A DNA stretch of 64,000 bases from Acinetobacter radioresistens DSM 6976 = NBRC 102413 = CIP 103788 (GCF_006757745.1 NZ_AP019740.1:2294001-2358000), one strand, 5' to 3'. Shown: positions 27,470 through 36,844, counted from the stretch's first letter. Translations and numbers: made by a program. The notes: generated from the letters alone by a model not told the origin.

Positions 27470-27481
27470 TTTTATAGTTCC

Positions 27482-28444
27482 TTAACCTACACTAACTTCT
27501 ACATCTGCCATACGAATCATTACCCCATTAAAATTCACTTGTGGTGTAACAACTTTAGAGATAATACTTTGTCCTTGTTCTAACTCATCACTTGGTATGA
27601 AACGTGATTGGATTGATAAATTCTCACTAAATTCCATACCTGTGTGGTCAATAATTTCATAGCCTTGTTCAGATAACTCATCTTCTAACCGTTCTAATGA
27701 CTTACTGAGTGGCTTCAACCCTTTAGTATCTTCAGGCAATGCTGCAAGACGTTTACGCATACGATGAATTTCGTCAGCCAATTTTAGAGGTAGACTATGA
27801 TCCAGTTCGCTATTCTGTTGAACCACAGGTGTAACTTTGGCTTGTTCTTTAAGCTGAATTAAAACTTCATGTAAGCGGTCAGCAAGTTGAATATCAGACT
27901 TCACAATATTTTCTTCAGTCTGACGCACATTATCCAATGCAAGTTTCACTTGAGATGACAAATCCTCGGTCGATTTCGCTTGTTTTTTTCTGAGTAATAA
28001 GTAACTTGTGGCAATCAAACCTAATGCTAAAAGTAACCCGATCAGTACAATGATTGTTCGAGTAGCAATACTGTCATTGATCGTGGCAGTAGTTTCAGCC
28101 GTTGATTTATTAAGTTGATTTAATTCTTCAACAGTTTGTGTATGTGCTTTTATACTATCCTGCAACTTAGTTTCTAGAATTTTTAAATCATCATTCAGAG
28201 TTTTAATTTGCAGCTGGTGTTGTTCATCCTGCTCAGTAATTTTTGAAATTAATGCTTTTTGCTGTTTAAGACTCTCTGCTTTTATCTGATTAATTTGTTC
28301 TAATGCCTGCTTGTTTAAATTTTCAAGCTCGCCAAATTTAACACGTATATCCTGTGGAATTTGCTCATTAGATGCTGCTGAAGCATGCCCTAACATCCCA
28401 CCCAATACTATAAGTACAGCTATTCTTTTCATTGAATTCTTCAT
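27482..28444 (-). CDS. Membrane-anchored coiled-coil protein of the Hsp70 operon
   Basis: The 320-residue protein starts with a signal peptide (MKRIAVLIVLGGMLGHASA). About 100 residues of predicted periplasmic coiled coil follow, then one membrane helix (IIVLIGLLLALGLIATSYLL), a second coiled coil (LDNVRQTEENIVKSDIQLAD) and a small C-terminal domain facing the cytoplasm. It could carry envelope signals to, or anchor, the cytoplasmic Hsp70 and AAA+ proteins. No family name comes to mind. It lies 12 bases upstream of the Hsp70 start and 17 bases after the J-like gene, so it is clearly co-transcribed. Confidence 0.75.
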   Translation of the reverse strand: MKNSMKRIAVLIVLGGMLGHASAASNEQIPQDIRVKFGELENLNKQALEQINQIKAESLKQQKALISKITEQDEQHQLQIKTLNDDLKILETKLQDSIKAHTQTVEELNQLNKSTAETTATINDSIATRTIIVLIGLLLALGLIATSYLLLRKKQAKSTEDLSSQVKLALDNVRQTEENIVKSDIQLADRLHEVLIQLKEQAKVTPVVQQNSELDHSLPLKLADEIHRMRKRLAALPEDTKGLKPLSKSLERLEDELSEQGYEIIDHTGMEFSENLSIQSRFIPSDELEQGQSIISKVVTPQVNFNGVMIRMADVEVSVG

Positions 28445-28461
28445 TTTTAAATACTCAAACC

Positions 28462-30090
28462 TTAATTTCTTTTAGGCATGATCATATTAAGTACGATATA
28501 TGCAATTACACCTGGCCAAATAGATGTAAATACGCTAACTACAACAAACAAAATTCTTAGAAAACCAGCATTCCATCCCCAAAGTTCAGCTAAACCACCT
28601 AGTGCCCCACTAAATACAATATCTTTATCTGACTTATAAAACCCAGGCTCTTGATAGGATGATGGTTCATATTGATGATTATTTTGGGTTTTCACGAATT
28701 TATTAATAATATTTTCAAACTCTTCAATCTGTTCTTTAATATTTTTATAATTCCGTTCAACTCGATCCTCCACCTCAGGCACAAGTTCGAACGTTCTCAT
28801 TATTTCCATTAAGCTACATACAGGCTTAGCCACACTCAGGAAATATGCTATATCTTGGTGGTTTTCCAATCTATTATGTGCATCATTAAATTCATCAATT
28901 AAAAAGTTCAAAATTTTCGTCACACAATAAGAAGATACTTTGTAATACATGTCATCATGTATATCTATCTGTTTTAATTCTTGTTTAAAGATATTTAAAA
29001 TTTTTCTAGCATCTTCGATTGAATTAATGTCTCTTTCCATATACTCAGCGATAGATGAGTAGTTTTTTGAAAATTTATCATTTTCAATTAAATCTATTAG
29101 TTGTTCTTTATTTACCTTTACCTCTTCAGCAACCTGTCCATAAGATGGTAATTGTTCTGCCCATGTAATTAAATCATAGGCTAAATCACGATTATCTAGC
29201 TTATTATTTGCATATAGGGAACACTTTCTAACCTCTTCTACATACTCATTAAGAATATTTTGTATTTTATAATTTTCCGAAAATTCATCTATTTCATAAA
29301 TCAGGTCTTCAACTTCTTTCAAACCATTATATTGATTTATAAAACTTGAATTTTCAGTATCCCTCAACTGCTGACTCTTTTGGATCGCAGTTTCTATCTG
29401 ATTAATACAAAGTGCAAATAACTTTGTCTGTACATAGTCTTGTGCACTTGTTGAAAATGTCCAAAACTCATGTAATAGGCCAATACCATATGCACCATAA
29501 GGTTGCTCTTCTAAATTACTTATGAATTTAAGAATCTCATCTATAATTTTTTTATTTATTTGTTCTATATCAATTTTTAAATTACTTTCCCCAAATATAA
29601 ATCCTTGAACATCCTGAAAATGGTCATCTGTTAAATATCCTAAATCTTTCAACGCTGATTCAAAATTGTCAGTATCAAAATTTGAACCTTGGCACCAAAA
29701 TAATGAAATAACAGCTCGATTAAGTCGCCATGAAAATTTAGCATCATTTTCATTTTTACTAATTTGCTGATCCCATATTTCGAAAGCTTTTTGAACTTGA
29801 TTGTTTTCAATACATTCAATTGCTAATTCATCAACACTATCAACTTTTGCAAACCAGAAGAAAGCGTATACCAATTTGTCAGTATCATTTTCTATATCTT
29901 TCGCAGCTTGCTGAATCGTATCTACTGTTCTTGTAAGAGGTGCTATTTCAGTTAGATCAAGGGAATATTTTTTTGGCTTACCAAACTCAGCAAATGTTTC
30001 TAAATCAGCTACTCTTTTTGCTACTTCTCTTGATGAAGCATTTGCAGTAAGCCCCAAAATACGGTAAGGATTATTAATTACGAACTGCAA
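28462..30090 (-). CDS. J-like N-terminal / PspC C-terminal fusion protein
   Basis: The 542-residue protein opens with NPYRILGLTANASSREVAKR, the start of a J-domain-like module. The HPD tripeptide of active J-domains is absent. A long helical region follows. The last 60 residues match PspC: FSGALGGLAELWGWNAGFLR and a hydrophobic helix ending MIMPKR, an inner-membrane stress-sensor domain. It therefore links an Hsp70 co-chaperone-like end to a membrane. The start is TTG 30090, supported by GAGGG 6 bases upstream and the lack of an earlier start. It is the first gene of the four-gene operon, so it may be the sensor that recruits Hsp70. Confidence 0.8.
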   Translation of the reverse strand: MQFVINNPYRILGLTANASSREVAKRVADLETFAEFGKPKKYSLDLTEIAPLTRTVDTIQQAAKDIENDTDKLVYAFFWFAKVDSVDELAIECIENNQVQKAFEIWDQQISKNENDAKFSWRLNRAVISLFWCQGSNFDTDNFESALKDLGYLTDDHFQDVQGFIFGESNLKIDIEQINKKIIDEILKFISNLEEQPYGAYGIGLLHEFWTFSTSAQDYVQTKLFALCINQIETAIQKSQQLRDTENSSFINQYNGLKEVEDLIYEIDEFSENYKIQNILNEYVEEVRKCSLYANNKLDNRDLAYDLITWAEQLPSYGQVAEEVKVNKEQLIDLIENDKFSKNYSSIAEYMERDINSIEDARKILNIFKQELKQIDIHDDMYYKVSSYCVTKILNFLIDEFNDAHNRLENHQDIAYFLSVAKPVCSLMEIMRTFELVPEVEDRVERNYKNIKEQIEEFENIINKFVKTQNNHQYEPSSYQEPGFYKSDKDIVFSGALGGLAELWGWNAGFLRILFVVVSVFTSIWPGVIAYIVLNMIMPKRN

Positions 30091-30162
30091 GCTACCCTCT
30101 ACTAATATTTAATTTTTTGTAATTTAATCACATTTCTACATAAAAACAACAATTTATTAATG

Positions 30163-30207
30163 GATATTTCTACTTTAAGTTAATTTAAAACTTAAAGTAG
30201 AAATATC
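30163..30207. repeat. Perfect 18-bp inverted repeat upstream of the Hsp70 operon
   Basis: gatatttctactttaagt (30163-30180) pairs exactly with 30190-30207 around a 9-base AT-rich centre. It lies 73 bases upstream of the TTG start of the J-like/PspC gene and is separate from the terminator at 30296-30335. There is no T-run after it on the minus strand, so an operator for a dimeric repressor or an mRNA 5' structure is more likely than a terminator. Confidence 0.6.
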
Positions 30208-30295
30208 TGTAGCGATGGTGACAGTTTAACTAAGTACTTAAACATCTAAATTATGTTTATTTTTTAAAAAATGATTTACCCCAATTTACCCATTA

Positions 30296-30335
30296 AATAA
30301 AAGAGACCATGGCAAATGCCATGGTCTCTTTTATT
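30296..30335. terminator. Strong bidirectional terminator between the methyltransferase/helicase and Hsp70 operons
   Basis: A perfect 18-bp stem (aataaaagagaccatggc and its complement) around loop AAAT ends 10 bases downstream of the GIY-YIG gene stop. A- and T-runs on both sides allow termination in either direction. It shows that the two operons are separate transcription units. Confidence 0.85.
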
Positions 30336-30345
30336 GTATTTTAAA

Positions 30346-31548
30346 TCACTGATTACCCACTAGCTTAGATTGCTCTGGATCATAAATGACGTTTTCAATC
30401 GTTCCATTTTTGATATGTTCGATCACCTCATTGATTACATCAATTGGAACTAAGAACCATTCTTTAGGTTGAACGGGAATACCAAATCTATCGTCAATAC
30501 TGATACCTAGCTGAGCAGCCTGGAAAACTTTATGTATAAGCTTTTCTAGCTTATGAGGCACTACATTTTCAGGCAATCCATAGGCAGCAACAAGCTCCAC
30601 ATCCGCAAGTAAATAAGTTGCATCATTCTTAGCATCAGTAATTCGCTTATTCACTTTCCCCGTAGTCACGCCAATTTTATGAATAATATCTTTGTGTTTC
30701 TTAATAAAGGGATTGTCTGACAAACTACGTAAAATATAGATTGTGCCACTTTTTATCTCAAGTTCATTTGAGTGATCATTAGACTTAAATGAAGAAAATA
30801 GAGGCCCTACATTGTTTGCAACTAAAATTCGACGACTTGCTTTATCGTTATTTAATGCCTTTTTAAGAGAACGCATCAATAAATCACTTTCCGTTCCATT
30901 GGAATAAATCACCCTTAGACGAGCATCATTTTCACCATTCGGAGCTTTAAAATATTCGCCTATTTCAGATACATATACTATTTGACCATCTAGAATGAAC
31001 CAATCATGCAATTCAATACTAGCATCTTTTCCAAAAGGCTTAGTGATTCGAAGTCCTAACTCAAGCTCCTTAGCTATTTGCTCAAATAGTTCTTTAAATA
31101 TTTCAAAGTCTTCACATACTTTTCTTGTAGCGGTTAATTCATTAGCTTCACGTTCTTTTTGCGTTCTTACATTCTGTAAGACAAAAATATTTTCTTCATC
31201 TTCCAGTTCAATCCCTAGTTCAGCAAGCAAATCATCATCTTCTAAACTAGCTAAATCGGCCTCTTCATTATCAGAGTCAGATAATAAATTAAGATGATCA
31301 AAAGCTGCTAAAAGCTTCTTTGCTTCATCCGATTGCTTTAGCTGACCTAATCTCACAGCGTAGATACGTTCAAAAATATCTGTATCAATAGAGTTTGATG
31401 GAACTCTTTTATGCTCTTCATAGAAATGAATGATTTCTTCAAAGCCAGAGATTAAACGTTCTTCTTTAGCTGTATAGGTCACTGATTTAACTGGTGCTAG
31501 ATCAATTCCCAACTCTGACAATAACTCGTCATCAGAAAAATCAGCCAT
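30346..31548 (-). CDS. GIY-YIG (T5orf172/Mug113-type) nuclease-like protein
   Basis: The 400-residue protein has two parts. The C-terminal half holds GTIYILRSLS, then HKIGVTTGKVNKRI and a downstream EKLIHKVFQAAQLG helix. This is the core of the T5orf172 branch of the GIY-YIG nuclease superfamily, with Tyr, Lys-Ile-Gly, Arg, Glu and His in the expected order. The N-terminal part contains two copies of a short acidic motif, SDDELLSELGIDL (residues 5-17) and EDDDLLAELGIEL (about 103-115). The first is followed by a helical segment also found in the neighbouring 91-residue protein. It ends the methyltransferase/helicase operon and is the probable nuclease of that module. Confidence 0.75.
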   Translation of the reverse strand: MADFSDDELLSELGIDLAPVKSVTYTAKEERLISGFEEIIHFYEEHKRVPSNSIDTDIFERIYAVRLGQLKQSDEAKKLLAAFDHLNLLSDSDNEEADLASLEDDDLLAELGIELEDEENIFVLQNVRTQKEREANELTATRKVCEDFEIFKELFEQIAKELELGLRITKPFGKDASIELHDWFILDGQIVYVSEIGEYFKAPNGENDARLRVIYSNGTESDLLMRSLKKALNNDKASRRILVANNVGPLFSSFKSNDHSNELEIKSGTIYILRSLSDNPFIKKHKDIIHKIGVTTGKVNKRITDAKNDATYLLADVELVAAYGLPENVVPHKLEKLIHKVFQAAQLGISIDDRFGIPVQPKEWFLVPIDVINEVIEHIKNGTIENVIYDPEQSKLVGNQ

Positions 31549-31561
31549 AAATTTACCTTGT

Positions 31562-31837
31562 TTAACCTAAGAGATTGAATTTATCTAAAAATAAAACAAC
31601 AGATTTCATATCAGAATTCTGTTTGATTTTATCTAATCGAGATGCACATAATTTTTCAAAAATATCTGCATCAGCATGATGTGATGGAACTCGCTGATGA
31701 GTTTCAAAGAAGTGATTAATTTCTTCAAATCCAGAAATCACACGTTCCTGTAAAGGTGTTAAGATCTTTGAGGATTTTAACTCAAGTTGAATTTCGAGTT
31801 CATCTAGAATTTGATCATCTGTCAGTCTTTCCATCAC
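31562..31837 (-). CDS. Small protein homologous to the N-terminus of the GIY-YIG protein
   Basis: The 91-residue protein aligns over its whole length with residues 1-90 of the next gene. LTDDQILDELEIQL matches FSDDELLSELGIDL, and RVISGFEEINHFFETHQRVP matches RLISGFEEIIHFYEEHKRVP. It is thus a free-standing copy of that adaptor-like domain, perhaps competing with or dimerising with the nuclease subunit. It sits 13 bases upstream of the GIY-YIG gene and 12 bases downstream of the helicase, inside the operon. Confidence 0.75.
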   Translation of the reverse strand: MMERLTDDQILDELEIQLELKSSKILTPLQERVISGFEEINHFFETHQRVPSHHADADIFEKLCASRLDKIKQNSDMKSVVLFLDKFNLLG

Positions 31838-31849
31838 TCATTTTCCTGA

Positions 31850-34003
31850 TTAAGAACTAGCTTTTGCTTTTTCTTGTGCCTTGAATCGAGCAAAGGCTGC
31901 AACACCTTCAGCCATACGTTTTTCCCAAGCATCTTGAGAGTTAATATCAGGCAAACGGCCTCGCTCTTTTTTAAACTGCACAGCTCGGATTGCCAATTCT
32001 TTTGCCTCTTCAGGGCTTAGGTTGATACGTTTAGCTGAAATATGCGCTTGGACTTGTCTTAAGATCGCTTCATCCATGGCTTTAGAAAGTACGGCATAAG
32101 CTGATTCAAATGGATTAATGTGATCAATCAAATCAATATCCAAATCACGTACATTCATAAAGCGTTTAACACCCTGAATAAACGCTATATTAGATTCAGG
32201 TTTATCATCTGGATTTCCAGCTCCGCCAGGGCCAGCTGTTGTACCTCCAAGCGTTTGTTGAGCTTGTTCAAGTTCTTTTTTCGCTTGTTGAATCAAGTTG
32301 AATGCTGCAATTGCATGCTGTCTTACTGCTTCTTGATCTTCAGGCTCTAATTCTGGATATTTTTCCTGAACAATTTTGCCCAGTGCTAACTGCGTTAATT
32401 CTTCAGGTACGATATTTTCTTGGTCAAAGAGACCACGTTCAATAGCAGATTTATTTTGAACAAAAGCCGTAATAATTTCGTTTAAGTCTTCTTTGCAAAT
32501 ACGATTGGCTTCTTCAGATTCTGGTTTTTTTAAACCCTTGATCTCGACATGGACTTGTCCTGTCTTACCATTAATACCAACGTTTGTTTTACCTTTCTGA
32601 TAACCATCTTCACCATAATCAAAGCCATCTAATGCACCCTGATCTTTAGGTGTAAATTCAAAGCGAGGGGCTAATACTTGCTCCATCAACAGGCTGGCAG
32701 CAATGGCTTTCAGCATATCATTGACAGCTTCCACAACGAGTTTTTCAGAAGCGTCTGGTTCAGCAATTAAGTTGGTAAATTTCGCACGGTGCTTACCTTC
32801 AGCATCTCGAGTTGCACGACCAATAATCTGAACGATCTCGGTTAAGCTACTACGATAACCAATAGTTAAGGCATGCTCACACCAAATCCAGTCAAAGCCC
32901 TCTTTGGCCATACCTAATGCAATGATGATATCAACATGATCACGGTTAAATCGTTGTGTGGGATCTTTCAGTGCTGTCAGTACTTTAGAGCGTTTTGCAG
33001 CATCACTATCATCCACAAGGTCAGCAACTTTTAAAATGCGCTTATTGCCCATCTCTGTCGTGAATTCAATTAAATGGAAACCTGTTTCTTCATCTACCCC
33101 TTTCCAAGTCCCCATTGCATCCATAATGTGTTCAACTTCGAGGTGCTTCCCAATTTTAGTACTTTCACGAGAATTCACATTGGGAATATGAATAATGGTC
33201 TTAAGCGTAGGATCTAAGACTTTCATAACAGCATCAGTGTATTTCCCTGTATAGAAAAAATATCCAATATCTAATGCTTTTAAATAGGTATAGCCATTCA
33301 GCTGTTCGTAATAAGTATAAGTAACAGTCTCGAACTTATTCTCATCCGTTGGTGATAAAACTGCTTCAGAATCCCCACGGAAGTATGAGCCCGTCATCGC
33401 TACGATATGCGCTTTGTCTCGTTCCATAAACTGGCTGAGTTGTGCACCCAATTTATTGTCTGGATTACTACTCACATGATGGAATTCATCAATCGCAATC
33501 AGCCGATTATCAAATGCATCCACACCAAGCTCTTCAACAGCAAAACGGAAGGTTGCATGCGTGCACACTAATACTTTGTCTTCACCCGCTAAGAATTCAG
33601 CTACTGCTTTTACTTTAGACTTTGCAACTTTTTCATCATCAGCATTGGGTGCATTACATAGGTTCCAATGCGGTTGTACTTTCCAGTCTGCCCAGAAACC
33701 ATGCTTTGTTAATTCTTCGTCTGCAAAGCTGCTGCCGATAGAACGTTCAGGCACCACAATAAGTGCTTGCTGAATCCCTTGATTGGCTAATTTATCTAAA
33801 GCAATAAACATTAATGCACGTGATTTACCTGACGCTGGTGGTGATTTAATTAGTAGGTATTGTTCACCACGTTTATCATAAGCACGTTCCTGCATTGGAC
33901 GCATGCCGAGTTCATTGGCTTTATTTGATGCTCCTGTACAAGCCGTTTTAATAGAAACAGCAGGGACAGTTCGTTGATTGGTTGGATTTTCTGAAGTTGT
34001 CAT
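31850..34003 (-). CDS. DExH-box superfamily 2 helicase of the methyltransferase module
   Basis: The 717-residue protein has the SF2 motifs in order: Walker A SPPASGKSRAL near residue 54, the DEFHH box (a DExH variant), the motif III-like MTGSYFRGD, and motif VI IIGRATRDAEGK. An extended C-terminal region of charged helices follows. Such helicases translocate on DNA in restriction-type systems. Its start overlaps the methyltransferase stop by four bases and the small acidic protein follows 12 bases later, so the four proteins are made together. Its role is probably DNA translocation or restriction, not general repair. Confidence 0.85.
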   Translation of the reverse strand: MTTSENPTNQRTVPAVSIKTACTGASNKANELGMRPMQERAYDKRGEQYLLIKSPPASGKSRALMFIALDKLANQGIQQALIVVPERSIGSSFADEELTKHGFWADWKVQPHWNLCNAPNADDEKVAKSKVKAVAEFLAGEDKVLVCTHATFRFAVEELGVDAFDNRLIAIDEFHHVSSNPDNKLGAQLSQFMERDKAHIVAMTGSYFRGDSEAVLSPTDENKFETVTYTYYEQLNGYTYLKALDIGYFFYTGKYTDAVMKVLDPTLKTIIHIPNVNSRESTKIGKHLEVEHIMDAMGTWKGVDEETGFHLIEFTTEMGNKRILKVADLVDDSDAAKRSKVLTALKDPTQRFNRDHVDIIIALGMAKEGFDWIWCEHALTIGYRSSLTEIVQIIGRATRDAEGKHRAKFTNLIAEPDASEKLVVEAVNDMLKAIAASLLMEQVLAPRFEFTPKDQGALDGFDYGEDGYQKGKTNVGINGKTGQVHVEIKGLKKPESEEANRICKEDLNEIITAFVQNKSAIERGLFDQENIVPEELTQLALGKIVQEKYPELEPEDQEAVRQHAIAAFNLIQQAKKELEQAQQTLGGTTAGPGGAGNPDDKPESNIAFIQGVKRFMNVRDLDIDLIDHINPFESAYAVLSKAMDEAILRQVQAHISAKRINLSPEEAKELAIRAVQFKKERGRLPDINSQDAWEKRMAEGVAAFARFKAQEKAKASS

Positions 34004-36765
34004 GCTTTTTTGTTCCCAGCTTGTTTTGAAGTCATTTCTGTATACATTGAAAATAGTTTTTCTAGGCGCTCTGTGTCATTTTTAAAGCGACGACCAATAT
34101 AGATGCGTTCTAGCACCTCATCATTTTCTTCATGTGCTTGGCGTAGGTTCTCTGGCATTTTTTCTGGATCATAAAGATCTGCAATCGTTGCAGGGAAATG
34201 CGCTTCACGAGCCAATAAAATATTTTCTGCACAGCGTGTTAAATCTGCTTTATTTTTTTCTGTAAGACTTGGAACGGGAAACGTATTCCAACCCAATGTA
34301 GGCGTGAATCTAAAATCCGTACGCATACGGATACAAACAGTGCCCACCCATACTTGCATAAGTTTTGAAGCAGTTATAGATAAATTCCACAAGGGGGCAT
34401 CATAGGCAGCACAAGCAGTGTTCAAAACAATTTCATTATTTCTAATTAAACCTACTGGCAAATAATCTCTATTTTCAGAAGAAGTTACTGGAGCAATAAT
34501 TGTATGTGTTTTAGCAGTATACATTTCTCTAAATTGGTGAGATTTATTCGCCATCTCATTTGCACTTATGTCTGGGCTAGCTAAGCGCATTTGCTTAACT
34601 TTTTCAACTCTTTCACGAATAGTAGCTATTTGTAGAGCTTCATTTAGATTGTCATCTTCAATCCATAGACAATATCGTTGTAATCCTCTAATAAACTCAG
34701 CAGACCCATAAACTTTTCTAACAAATTTCAACTTTTGATTATCTGTTAAATTTAATTGATTTACTTCATCTGCAGTAAGCAAAAGATTTCCACCATCAAC
34801 GGGTTTATTTCCAGATGACATAACTGTTAGTGAAGAAATAGGCTTTGACTGTTTTCTAACAATAATATTTTCACCTCCTACTAGATAGGCATTAATATTA
34901 CTGACTTTTTTCTCAAGTAACTTATCATCCTTATTAGCACTATATAATAATTTTGGATTATTATTACTCTTACCTAAACTTACAATTATTACAGTAACGC
35001 CAGCATTATGAGAGGCTAAATTTGCCCATGAGAAACTTGTATATGCAAAATTAATATTAATATTTTTTTCAAAAATTAAGGGCCATAAGATACCGACTTG
35101 TTGTCCTTGGCAAATAGAGTTGGTTGAAACTAAAGCCGATTTAGATTTGTGATCTACGGAGTGATATAAAGCAGCCTTGATAAACCACCCTGCCACATAA
35201 TCTAGTAGCTTCCAATTTTTAGTGCTACTTTTAAATAGCTTCTCGAGATCATCTTTTTGCTCTTGATTCTGCCAAGTGGAACCTAAATAAGGAGGATTAC
35301 CACAAATATAGGTTTCTCCACCTTCATTCTCAAAATCAATTTCGGTCTGCTCTAATGGAGTTTGAAATAAATCATCAGCAACAACTTTAACTGCATTACC
35401 TGTCGGTGGACAAATGCTTAACCAATCCAAACGTAAAGCATTACCACAAATAATCCAGTTCTCTTTTGACAAGGGCAATACTGTTTGAAGTGCTTCAATT
35501 TGACCACAGTACTGAACATTCGATTGGTATTCAGCAATCACCAATGCTAAACGTGCAATCTCAGCAGGAAAACTATTGATCTCAATACCACGGAAATTCG
35601 TTAATGGAATATCAGTCGCACGTCCACCTTCATTGCGAAGCTCATTAATTTGAGCCTCAATTTTACGTAGCTCTTTGTACGCAATAACAAGGAAATTTCC
35701 CGAGCCACATGCAGGATCAAAAACACGAATACGTGCAATACGTTTACGTAAATTGAGCAGTTTTAAAGGACTTTCCTTTGATGCTTCTAATTGTTCATTT
35801 AAATCATCTAAAAATAAAGGATTTAAAACCTTTAAGATGTTTGGCACACTGGTGTAATGCATGCCCAAAGAACCACGCTCGTCATCATTGGTAACAGCCT
35901 GAATCATTGAACCAAAAATATCGGGATTAATCTTTTGCCAATTCAACTCACCAGCATGTAGTAAATAAGTACGGGCAATCTTCGAAAATTTAGGAACCTC
36001 AGTACTACCAGAGAATAAACCGCCATTTACATACGGGAATTTTTTCGCCCATACAGGTAATTTAGTAGTATCACGCGCTGAATGATCTACATTCATTGCA
36101 TGAAACAGAGTGCTGATGACTTCATGGGTATTACTTGAATCACGCTCTGACATTTGCTCAATGGTTTGCGTGAAAATACCACTCGGTTGGAAAATTTCTG
36201 TGTCTTCTGCAAAGAAACAAAAAATCAAACGAGCCATGAAATGATTCATGTCTTGGCGACGTTCTTCAGTGGCCCAATCTGGATTCTCTTTTAAAAGCTC
36301 AATGTAGAGTTTATTGAGACGACCCGTTGCACGTACATCAATCGGGTTATCTTTAATCTCCCGAATTGTAGAAATACCTGCCAAAGGTAAAAAGAAGCCA
36401 AAATGATCTGCGAAATTATGAAAATCTGAACTAATCGTGTCGCCAGAAATTAGATCCTCAGCTTGTAAGTTGAAACCGTCTGTTGCCAGAACAAATTTTG
36501 CTTTCGCTTTTTCTGTTGCCTTACTTTCTCGTAAAGCCTTTAAGACTTCAGATACTTTGTCTTGCTCGCATACGGCAATATGAATATGGTTACGCTGTAA
36601 TACACCATTTTGAATATCTGATGAGTTGCTTTGACCTGCTCGGAGTTTTTTTATTGTTGTTTCTTTATTACCAAATGCTCTTAAAAAATCAAAAGCAAAC
36701 TCTTGAGCATCAAAAGGTTTTTCTGCCAGCTCGGATACGGCCGCTTCAATTTCAACTGCGTTCAT
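34000..36765 (-). CDS. MmeI-like class I SAM-dependent DNA methyltransferase
   Basis: The 921-residue protein resembles the MmeI/YeeA group. An N-terminal helical region and spacer lead to the SAM-binding motif FDPACGSGNFLVIAYKEL and the catalytic motif GNPPYLGS (NPPY, adenine-N6 type). A target-recognition-like region and a C-terminal domain (LGWNTFPVPSLT) follow. MmeI enzymes usually carry a nuclease at the N-terminus, but I see no PD-(D/E)xK motif here. Cleavage may instead come from the GIY-YIG protein encoded downstream. It heads a four-gene operon of methyltransferase, helicase, small protein and nuclease. Confidence 0.87.
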   Translation of the reverse strand: MNAVEIEAAVSELAEKPFDAQEFAFDFLRAFGNKETTIKKLRAGQSNSSDIQNGVLQRNHIHIAVCEQDKVSEVLKALRESKATEKAKAKFVLATDGFNLQAEDLISGDTISSDFHNFADHFGFFLPLAGISTIREIKDNPIDVRATGRLNKLYIELLKENPDWATEERRQDMNHFMARLIFCFFAEDTEIFQPSGIFTQTIEQMSERDSSNTHEVISTLFHAMNVDHSARDTTKLPVWAKKFPYVNGGLFSGSTEVPKFSKIARTYLLHAGELNWQKINPDIFGSMIQAVTNDDERGSLGMHYTSVPNILKVLNPLFLDDLNEQLEASKESPLKLLNLRKRIARIRVFDPACGSGNFLVIAYKELRKIEAQINELRNEGGRATDIPLTNFRGIEINSFPAEIARLALVIAEYQSNVQYCGQIEALQTVLPLSKENWIICGNALRLDWLSICPPTGNAVKVVADDLFQTPLEQTEIDFENEGGETYICGNPPYLGSTWQNQEQKDDLEKLFKSSTKNWKLLDYVAGWFIKAALYHSVDHKSKSALVSTNSICQGQQVGILWPLIFEKNININFAYTSFSWANLASHNAGVTVIIVSLGKSNNNPKLLYSANKDDKLLEKKVSNINAYLVGGENIIVRKQSKPISSLTVMSSGNKPVDGGNLLLTADEVNQLNLTDNQKLKFVRKVYGSAEFIRGLQRYCLWIEDDNLNEALQIATIRERVEKVKQMRLASPDISANEMANKSHQFREMYTAKTHTIIAPVTSSENRDYLPVGLIRNNEIVLNTACAAYDAPLWNLSITASKLMQVWVGTVCIRMRTDFRFTPTLGWNTFPVPSLTEKNKADLTRCAENILLAREAHFPATIADLYDPEKMPENLRQAHEENDEVLERIYIGRRFKNDTERLEKLFSMYTEMTSKQAGNKKA

Positions 36766-36844
36766 GATAATACAATGTAAATAAATTCAATATGAGATGC
36801 AGTCTATCAACCATCAGTAATAAAAAAAATCACACCTTGATAAA

